Below are positions 57,901 to 64,000 of a stretch of DNA of 64,000 bases, piece by piece. The notes below the pieces were generated by a model. That model was given only the letters and a program-made list of their open reading frames with translations. It did no database searches and was not told the origin of the DNA. Both the position numbers and the translations under genes were made by a program. Numbering within the stretch: the first letter of the stretch is position 1; each line of letters begins with the position of its first letter. Source of the stretch: Craterostigma plantagineum (lineage: Eukaryota; Streptophyta; Magnoliopsida; Lamiales; Linderniaceae). Location: contig JAPQWV010000684.1 of assembly GCA_027422505.1 (NCBI GenBank), positions 62,001 to 126,000 on the forward strand, written 5' to 3'.

Positions 57901-59406
57901 AGCTTTCAACGCTGATATTCTAGAGATCATGGTCCCTTTACTAGTTCCTACGAACTTAAGGGTTTCATCTCCGTCTACGTTGAGTGTGACTATCTTGCGG
58001 TGGCAGTCTATGACAGCTCCGTACTTTGACAGCCAATCCATTCCAAGGATTACCTCATAATCATTCATGGGAATTATTATGAGGTCTGTGGGCAGTTCCT
58101 TGTCCCCGATTACTATTGGGCAATCCCGTAAAACCTGATTGGTTTGGGTGGAATTCCCGTTTGGAACTGTTACCCTAAATTCGCACTCAGCTTGGTGAGG
58201 CGTGACTCCTACCCTCGCGACATACTTAGTAGACGCGAATGAATGGGTCGCTCCTGAGTCGACTAGTATGCATGTGGGGGTCTGGTAAACGAGGAGGGTA
58301 CCTGTCACCACGGCCGGGTTATTTTCTGCTTCTTCGGAGGTTATGGTGTAGACCCTGGCCGGTACCCTTGGAGGTTCTATCGGGTTCCTAGCTTGGCTTC
58401 CGGATACATCTTCCGGACATGCCCTCGAATAATGGCCCGTCTTGCCACACTTGTAGCAAACGGCGTTCTGGGAGTTGCAGACTCCCGAGTGTCTCCGTGC
58501 GCATTTCGGGCATACGGGTAGATCCAGCTGGGGCCTACCCTGGTTGGGCTTGAACTGTGGGGGTGGTCCAGGTCGATATTGAGGCCCCTGTTTCCCTTCC
58601 TGGGCCACGAATTGCCGTTTCGGATTACTTCCGCTCCCCTGCGGCCCTTGTGCGAATTTACGTTTAGCTTCTTGGGCGCGAGCTATTCTAGACTCGGCCT
58701 GCTCCGCCACGAGCGCTCTCTCAGCCACTTGTGCATACGTGGCCCCTTGCACACCCGCCATACTTACATCCCGATATAACTCGGGTTTCAGTCCTTCTAT
58801 GAACCGCTCGACCTTGAGCGCGTCTGTGCTGACCATATGAGCAGCGAACCTTGAAAGCTGCTCGAACTTCCTGATGTACTCCGCCACTGTCATGGGTCCT
58901 TGGCGGAGGTTGATGAATTCGTTCATCCTTTGGGCTCTGACCGGGGCGGTGTAGTACTTTCCTCGGAAAATCTCCTTAAACCGATCCCAACTCATCGTTA
59001 GTGGATTTTCGATGGCTGAGACGGTGTCCCACCAGTGTCCGGCGCTCCCCCTTAGCAGGTAGGCAGCGCACATGACCTTTTCCGCTTCGGGTGTGCGGCT
59101 ATGCTGGAACATGTTCTCCAGCGTCCTTAGCCAGTCTTCAGCGGAGGTAGGGTCTGCAGCATCCTCGAACAGTGGAGGATTGAGCTTTCTGAACCTCTCC
59201 CCGATCATCTCAATTCGTTCCGGTGGGGGAGGTAAGTTGGCTGGTTGCCCACCAGCATTTTGCTGGATCAGCTGCTGAATCTGGGCCGATTGTTGCCGGA
59301 CCAGTTCAGTCAGCTGCAGGATGGTAGCATCCCGACTGTCAGGGGGGTTATTAGTGTCCCTACCCTGATCAGATTCCCTGCTTCCTTCTCCTCTAAGTCT
59401 TACCAT
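54943..59406 (-). CDS. Gypsy B gag-pol polyprotein, intact (1,487 aa)
   Basis: A single frame starting [15 protein letters not shown], 142 bp inside the PBS. Domains by residue: gag core ~65-245; zinc knuckles C299/C302/H306/C310 and C317/C320/H325/C330; aspartic protease [12 protein letters not shown] with D383; RT ~570-765 with D656 (KIDLRSG) and FIDD at D720/D721; RNase H with D867, E904, D929 and D972; integrase zinc region H1069/H1076/C1106/C1109; integrase core D1139, D1200 and E1236 (35 residues between the last two); and a C-terminal chromodomain-like module ~1430-1485. The order PR-RT-RH-INT-chromodomain is that of Ty3/gypsy chromoviruses, and length and sequence fit Tekay/Del. No stop, frameshift or missing catalytic residue was seen. 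Gag and pol must be produced from one frame, presumably by proteolysis. Confidence 0.96.
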   Translation of the reverse strand: MVRLRGEGSRESDQGRDTNNPPDSRDATILQLTELVRQQSAQIQQLIQQNAGGQPANLPPPPERIEMIGERFRKLNPPLFEDAADPTSAEDWLRTLENMFQHSRTPEAEKVMCAAYLLRGSAGHWWDTVSAIENPLTMSWDRFKEIFRGKYYTAPVRAQRMNEFINLRQGPMTVAEYIRKFEQLSRFAAHMVSTDALKVERFIEGLKPELYRDVSMAGVQGATYAQVAERALVAEQAESRIARAQEAKRKFAQGPQGSGSNPKRQFVAQEGKQGPQYRPGPPPQFKPNQGRPQLDLPVCPKCARRHSGVCNSQNAVCYKCGKTGHYSRACPEDVSGSQARNPIEPPRVPARVYTITSEEAENNPAVVTGTLLVYQTPTCILVDSGATHSFASTKYVARVGVTPHQAECEFRVTVPNGNSTQTNQVLRDCPIVIGDKELPTDLIIIPMNDYEVILGMDWLSKYGAVIDCHRKIVTLNVDGDETLKFVGTSKGTMISRISALKAQRLIKSGCEAYLVFAIKSEENASPKLEEVPIVKDFPDVFPEELPGLPPEREIEFVIDLVPGAAPVSKTPYRLAPTEMKELKDQLDELMQKEFIQPSFSPWGAPVLFVKKKDGSMRLCIDYRELNKLTIKNKYPLPRIDDLFDQLQGATVFSKIDLRSGYHQLRIRKEDVPKTAFSTRYGHYEFLVMPFGLTNAPAAFMDLMNRVFKPYLDRSVIVFIDDILVYSKTKEEHEEHLREVLGILREKQLYAKFKKCEFWLDQVAFLGHIVSGEGISVDPKKIEAISNWPRPTNVTEIRSFLGLAGYYRKFIKDFSKIASTLTRLTKKNTPFQWTVECERSFQKLKERLTTAPVLTIPSGAGGFTVYSDASKNGLGCVLMQNGNVIAYASRQLKEYEKNYPTHDLELAAVVFALKIWRHYLYGERCEIYTDHKSLKYFFTQKELNMRQRRWLELVKDYDCVINYHPGKANIVADALSRKAVSTELQLLEVEVVRLGEVEAQLAALTLQPTLLEQIKTAQGADELYVKIKEAQPEQTTGDLMIREDERLYFKNRLYVPDNAELRRLIMTEAHATAYSVHPGATKMYRDLKENYWWPGMKKDIATFVSQCLTCQQIKAEHQRPAGTLQPLPIPEWKWDNITMDFVVGLPRNAKGHDAIWVIVDRLTKSAHFLPISTTYSMERYAELYIQEIVRLHGVPSSIVSDRDSRFLSKFWTSLQKAMGTRLSFSTAYHPQTDGQSERTIQTLEDMLRACVLDFKGNWSKYLPLIEFSYNNSYHVTIGMAPYEALYGRRCRSPVHWDEVGERALLGPHIIREMTEAITAIRERMRTAQSRQKSYADRRRRPLEFDEGDMVFVKVSPMKGVKRFGKKGKLSPRYIGPFRILKRVGEVAYQLELPASLAQVHDVFHVSTLRKYLADPNHVLGSESLHQQLKPDLSYEETPVEILMYETKKLRSKDISLVKVLWRNQSTEEATWEREDEMRIRYPELFHTD

Positions 59407-59547
59407 TTTCTCAACCTATCCTGATAATTCCTAAGGCCAATAAATCAAACCATACAATAAATTCACATAACATCGTACTTACAAGCAAGGCCGCTTCCGC
59501 GCTTTTGAGTGTGTGTGTATGGACAGTCTGCAGGACCTGTGACCGAA

Positions 59548-59559
59548 GCTCTGATACCA
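59548..59559 (-). promoter_or_regulatory. Gypsy B primer-binding site (tRNA-iMet)
   Basis: The plus strand reads GCTCTGATACCA, three bases from the 5' LTR edge at 59563. Confidence 0.95.
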
Positions 59560-60094
59560 CTCTGTCAGGACCCGTCGTCCCGCCCTCGTAATCCGTTCTA
59601 AATCTAGTGTTAATGCTTTGGTATTGTGCGAATACGTAAAAATGCGAATAAAATTTTTCATTTTAAAATGCAAGCGGAAATCTTATATACATGTCGAAAG
59701 AATGTTGTACATCGTTCGACATCTTTATCATGTCCATGTTTGCAAAATACAAGTGTACGTGTGTGTGTGCAGCCAAAAGCTCCCTATGCGCCCGGCCTTC
59801 ACAGGTCGTCATCCATACACACACTCCCACCTCAAAAGCGGTCGGACTGCGTCAAAAGATCGGCCTCGCGTAAAAGTCAGATCACGTACCGTGATCGTCA
59901 GTACCTACAACACGCAACATAAATAATGAGCCACCGAGGCTCAGTAAGCAGAAATTATGCATGAATGCACGTGTCCTAACGGACGACAATCCACGTCGTC
60001 GCTTTCTAACGCTCGTACTCTTTGTCTTATACTCTTATTTCTTATACTCTTATTTCTTACGGGCCCTCGGCCTTCGTTTCCCCAGCCTCTTATT

Positions 60095-60289
60095 CTGTCT
60101 TATCGTATGGGGTATTTACCCAGCCTCTTATTCAGGCCTTATCGTACGGGGTATTTACCCAGCCTCTTATTCAGGCCTTATCGTACGGGGTATTTACCCA
60201 GCCTCTTATTCAGGCCTTATCGTACGGGGTATTTACCCAGCCTCTTATTCAGGCCTTATCGTACGGGGTATTTACCCAGCCTCTTAATC
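60095..60289 (-). repeat. 39 bp tandem repeat, five copies, gypsy B 5' LTR
   Basis: Copy of the array at 52282-52476, same unit number. Confidence 0.95.
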
Positions 60290-60964
60290 AGGCCTTAAAG
60301 GCTGCATAGGGGAAAGCCGTGACTCTTCATTCGAGTCGACACAAACGCCAATATCGGCGAACATACATCGCACACAGGCGATCTCATGCGCGCTCATACC
60401 TCGCTCCTTTCGTACTACTCATGCATGCAAGTGCTCGTGCTTATGCTCATATACATATGCAAATCATGCCGTCATGCATATAAATAAATCATTTCATTCG
60501 TATGCATTTCATAGATAATACACGAGCACGTAATTCACATACTTGGACGCAGGCAAGTTACGTGTCATAGTTGAATTTCTACTTACTTGTCGTCCGAGCG
60601 AAATTAGTATTTTCCCCGTTTGCTCCTAACGTACGACCTTTAAGCATAAATAATGACGTATGAGTATTGCGCCTTTATAAGATCCCTTAGCCAAATTAAA
60701 TCATCTCACCTCATTAAATTCGTTAAATTATAAGTCGTTAATTTCAAGTCTAGATTAAGTCTCTTGTCCCATAAATTTCCTAAGTAAGGTTAGTATAAAA
60801 TTCGTGACTAGGGAATTCGGCAAAATTCCTAATTTTTAACCTTAATCGTAAAATTATTATATCAGTACGTTATCTGAAATATTGGTTATCTATGTTCTTG
60901 AAATATTTTGCTTAATATTGTATGTGAAGATCTCGGTATAATTTATAAAGTAGGATTTCGACAT

Positions 60965-61940
60965 TTTATTAAATTTCGACATTTGTTTTGGGTATAAAAC
61001 TCGATATTATACGTATGAGGGTTCTACATTTTCATTTTACAAACATGTCGATATGGAGAAGTTAAGTGTCGGGGTGTGTGAGGGTTTCGACATTTTTCTT
61101 TGGCTCTCGACATTTCTCTCCAAATAACAGGACTCGACATTTTATTATCTTAGGATATCTCGACATTATTCTTATAGGTGCATCTCGACATTTTTGTGTG
61201 TATGAACTCGACATCTTCTCTAATTTCGGTATTTCCTAACATCTCGACATTTCTACCTTGAGGTCTCGACATTTTTATTCCTAACAAAGCTTCGACATTG
61301 TACTTTAACACCTCGACATTTTGAGGAAAATGTCGACATGGAACTTGCATGGGTCTCGACATTTCACCATAGCATCTCGACATTTATACGCTATAAGATA
61401 TCGACATGTTAAGTCGACATTTTTTTTGCTAACATTCGACATTTATCCTGATAGTATGACTCGACATTTTTGTGTTCTATTTTATTCGACATCTCATCTC
61501 GCCATCTTGTAGTATAAAATGTCGACATGGAATTTACCTAAATCTCGACATTTTCCTTAACATGGTCTCGATATTTTTCGTTAGAAATGTCGATATGAAT
61601 CTTGTATGGATCTCGACATCTCACATGATTTAAGATCTCGATATGTCTTATAAGTGAGTCTCGACATTTATCATATGCTTCGACATTTTCCTAAGTGGTT
61701 CCGACATTTCGTTCGAATGCAAGGACTCGACATTTTACTATCCTGCCCCGACATTTTATACAATGAAAATCTCGATATATATATATATATATATATATCA
61801 CGTCGACATCTAGCTTAACCGTTCGACATTATATTCGACATTTGGATTAGAAAATGTCGGCATGCATTTTGCATGAACCTCGACATTTAACACTTGTCGA
61901 TATGCTATGTCGACTTCTTAAGCACTCGACATTTATATTT
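60965..61940 (-). repeat. TCGACATTT motif array in the gypsy B 5' LTR
   Basis: Copy of the array at 53152-54125; differs by a longer TA run (near 61775) and a shorter T run (near 61420). Confidence 0.93.
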
Positions 61941-62723
61941 GTTTCGCCATTTTCATCATCTTCAGCGTTCATCATCCCCCAAATTCGCCTCGCAGCTCGT
62001 TCTTCTTAGGGTTATAAGTTCTAAATCATATGCTAAGCTACTTAACCCATCTTTGCACCTACCTAAACCCTAGTTCGAGCCTTTATTCGTTATTTAGGGT
62101 TTCTCGTGGCTTTTCTCCAATTGCTAGCATTTAACGTCATTTAATATCCTCAACTACTTCTAAGATAAAGAATTAAGAGCTTAGGGAGGGGTTTTAGCTT
62201 ACTAGCTTCGAATTCTCGAGTTTCTTGGTCCAAGCTTGGCTCGACTTCTTCTCCTTCTCCTTTCTTTCCTTTCGTTTTCACTTCGTGGGTTCTCTTTTGG
62301 GGTGTTGTCGAATTTTTGAGTTTTGTTTCACTAAGTATCATTTCTATTAGATAAGGTATGGGTTTTCCTTGAAATGGGGGCTTTGTTTCCTAATTGGGCT
62401 TCTTGCAAATTTGAGCCCACTTGGTAATTCCTATCATGATAGGTTCATGGTCCAAGTAATATCCTAGCCCACAAAAATTTTGATTCCAAGCCCATCTATC
62501 ATTAGCCATTTCTCTTATCATTTTCGAAAATCATCTTTCATAAATTAGGACCATATTAAACACGAAGTCCTTAGCACGTAATTGTACGTAATACTTACAA
62601 GATCACGAACATGGACTTTACGAATTCACATAAACATTCACCTATACACAATAAGCATAAAGTCGCGTAAGGCATGCACGTAGTTTATTGGCCGACCTAA
62701 TTTTCGGGGACCGGGGTCTTACA

Positions 62724-63060
62724 GACTTCGGTTTGATCCAGTAGTGGGGAGGATCGCTCGGGAGATCCTTGCCGTCCCGGTCTCGACCGTCGCGGTGGAG
62801 CATGCTTTTTAGCATGGGCGTTTGACCTTGAGCGAGAAGCGTTCGAACTTGAGTGTCGACACCCTCGAGTACCAATGTTTTCTCGACGATTAGACTCGAG
62901 CCGAGTATCGCACCCAAGATGAGCGTGCCAGCGACTCGCCCGACGACCTTTTCGAGGACACCATCGGCACGGAGACAAGCGGCGGCAACGACGGCGGCGA
63001 CGGCGAGGATTATTAGAGGCATTCGGCGAGGCGTGGACTCCACATCAACAAACAAGCCCT
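62724..63060 (+). pseudogene. hAT transposase C-terminal dimerisation domain remnant
   Basis: Directly after the GACTT duplication the frame reads FDPVVGRIAREILAVPVSTV, AVEHAF, a stop, then LTLSEKRSNLSVDTLEYQCF. This resembles the hAT C-terminal dimerisation domain (pattern A..IL..P.S.V..E.AFS...R.L...R..L). The codons across the target site are in one frame, so the hAT gene was already fused here before gypsy B arrived. About 200-300 residues usually found between the PTRWNST region and this domain are missing. A disordered, acidic tail ends near 63000-63060. Confidence 0.75.
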
Positions 63061-63341
63061 AAAAAAGATAAGTATCCAACTCTTATATTTTTTTGCGTAC
63101 AAATATTTATTATGTTTATATTGCTAACTAATGAGTTGTTATTTTCAGGTACTAATTTATTTGAACAAGTCTATTACGACGACGAAGCCCGAAAAAGATA
63201 AGTATCCAACTCTTATATTTTTTGCGTACAAATGTTTATTATGTTTATACGGCTAACTAATGAATTGTTATTTTCATGTACTAATTGATTGGAACAAGCC
63301 TATTACGACGAGTCACGACGAAGCCCGAAAAAAGATAAGTA
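63053..63341 (+). repeat. Tandem repeat of ~130 bp, two full copies and a partial third
   Basis: The unit begins GAAGCCCGAAAAAGATAAGT, contains CCAACTCTTATATTTTTTGCG and TTGTTATTTTCA, and ends CAAGCCTATTACGACG. Copies start at about 63053, 63181 and 63319 (partial); a further GAAGCCCGAAAAA is at about 63566. TTATTTTCAG followed by GTACT in the first copy looks like a 3' splice site, so the duplicated unit may be an intron plus short exon of the hAT gene. Confidence 0.7.
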
Positions 63342-63590
63342 AATATTTCTATAGTTGCTTCTTGTTCTTCTTTTAAAGTTAAACTTATAATGTAACTCAT
63401 GTTTATGCAATTTTTTATAGGGAAGAAGATTACGAAGAAGAGGGGTTTCGATAAGTGCAAGTAAGTTAGCAACGTGTGATCTCCGGATGCTTTGACGGAT
63501 CATAATTGATAGTTGATTCGTTAAAGCTCCAGAGATCATTCGCTGCTTTCTCGCCTACCCTTGCGGAAGCCCGAAAAATCGAAGAATCGT
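63342..63590. other. Unassigned stretch, probable hAT 3' region
   Basis: No gene supported. It contains the pieces GGGAAGAAGATTACGAAGAAG and a trailing GGAAGCCCGAAAAATCG that echo the upstream repeat. It ends at the poly(T) of a minus-strand LINE. Confidence 0.4.
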
Positions 63591-64000
63591 CTTTTTTTTT
63601 TGGAAATTGGTAACTAAATATGAAAAACAGGGGTACAGAGCAGCGGGCATGATATCGCTCATGCCACATCAAAACGGTAATGTACGACAGACCAGACAAC
63701 ACCATAGACCAGGTAACCCAGACAACCTACAAGGTCCAAAAGACCTAAGCCCCGACGGAGAAACACAAAAGACCAAAAGCAAAGGCAAAGTAGGTGTCAA
63801 AACCACAACAGTCAACCGGTTCCTGGCACCAGGTGTAGTGCCAGCAGGGCTACCCAGCAAAGTGCCAACAAGTGCAAGACGCACAAACAGAAGACAGAGT
63901 CACGATGGAAATGCTTCTGGCGGGAAAAGGCATCCGCAGATCTGGTCAAAGAAAGCGTACTCATGGCACCACCTGTTTTCCATGCCGCAAGCCAGATGGG
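63591..64000 (-). mobile_element. LINE E 3' UTR with poly(A), minus strand, runs off the window
   Basis: A T run at 63592-63601 is the poly(A) of a minus-strand LINE. The following ~400 bp, read on the minus strand, matches the 3' UTR type at 19790-20214: 'CATGAGCGATATCATG', 'GGTTGTCTGGGTTA', 'GCCCTGCTGGCAC' and 'ATCTGCGGATGCCTTTTCC'. The ORF and 5' end lie beyond 64000. No target-site duplication can be checked. Confidence 0.8.

Larger units (their letters stand above)
51750..62723 (-). mobile_element. Gypsy B: full-length, apparently intact Tekay-like chromovirus with TSD
   Basis: It has 3' LTR 51750-54907 (3,158 bp), polypurine tract, one 1,487-codon gag-pol frame (54943-59406), PBS 59548-59559 and 5' LTR 59563-62723 (3,161 bp). 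GACTT flanks both sides (51745-51749 and 62724-62728). The only LTR differences I noticed are one T in a T run and four bases in a TA run, which also account for the 3 bp length difference. It therefore inserted very recently and retains all parts needed for autonomous retrotransposition. The host site is the hAT coding region. Confidence 0.97.
59563..62723 (-). repeat. Gypsy B 5' LTR
   Basis: Practically identical to 51750-54907. It ends GGGGTCTTACA, followed by the second GACTT duplication. As the 5' LTR it would supply the pol II promoter, but I could not assign a TATA box with confidence. Confidence 0.96.

Overview
This 64 kb window is plant nuclear repeat DNA with no recognisable single-copy cellular gene. 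Almost every base I can assign belongs to a transposable element. The evidence for a flowering plant is: Ty3/gypsy chromoviruses of Tekay/Del type with ~2.8-3.2 kb LTRs and initiator-Met-tRNA primer sites; L1-type LINEs with a DUF4283/CCHC ORF1 and a zf-RVT C-terminus; a Cassandra TRIM carrying 5S rRNA-like sequence; Ty1/copia remains; and a RICESLEEPER-type hAT transposase. I cannot name the species.

Layout, left to right. 1-590: 3' end of a LINE. 591-1800: LTR-like segment with U3 tandem repeats and a TATA box. 2156-4543 (-): decayed retroelement accessory ORF. 5321-7926 (+): internally deleted LINE (A), split by a complete Cassandra element at 5990-6994 with a 5 bp target-site duplication (TSD). 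7927-8369 (-): copia LTR fragment. 9666-21015 (+): long decayed LINE (B), split by a truncated gypsy (D, 10042-16158, -). D itself contains a solo LTR (10541-13289), and that contains a short LINE insertion (11286-11559). Two further LINE 3' fragments sit in LINE B ORF2. 21016-25422 (+): degenerate copia whose 3' LTR was hit by full-length gypsy A (25423-35761, +).

From 35767 to about 63.3 kb lies a broken hAT transposon. LINE C (-) sits just upstream of its transposase start, and full-length gypsy C (36775-47720, -) sits inside LINE C. Full-length gypsy B (51750-62723, -) sits inside the hAT coding region. The window ends in another minus-strand LINE 3' end (63591-64000).

The nesting gives relative ages: hAT, the LINEs and copia are old; D and the solo LTR are intermediate; A is younger; C and B are youngest. 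Gypsy B has one uninterrupted 1,487-codon gag-pol frame and LTRs that differ, as far as I can see, only in a T run and a TA run. It could be autonomous. C has a single frameshift and about three LTR substitutions. A has one stop and four frameshifts.

The least expected signal lies in the LTRs. In A, B and C (and the A-type solo LTR) an ~0.6-1 kb block is packed with a short CpG motif, TCGACATTT and its palindromic form ATGTCGACAT, about one per 29 bp where counted. In D the same LTR position holds an array of a different palindrome, TTTCGATCGAAA. The coordinates, motif orientation and possible meaning are given under findings.
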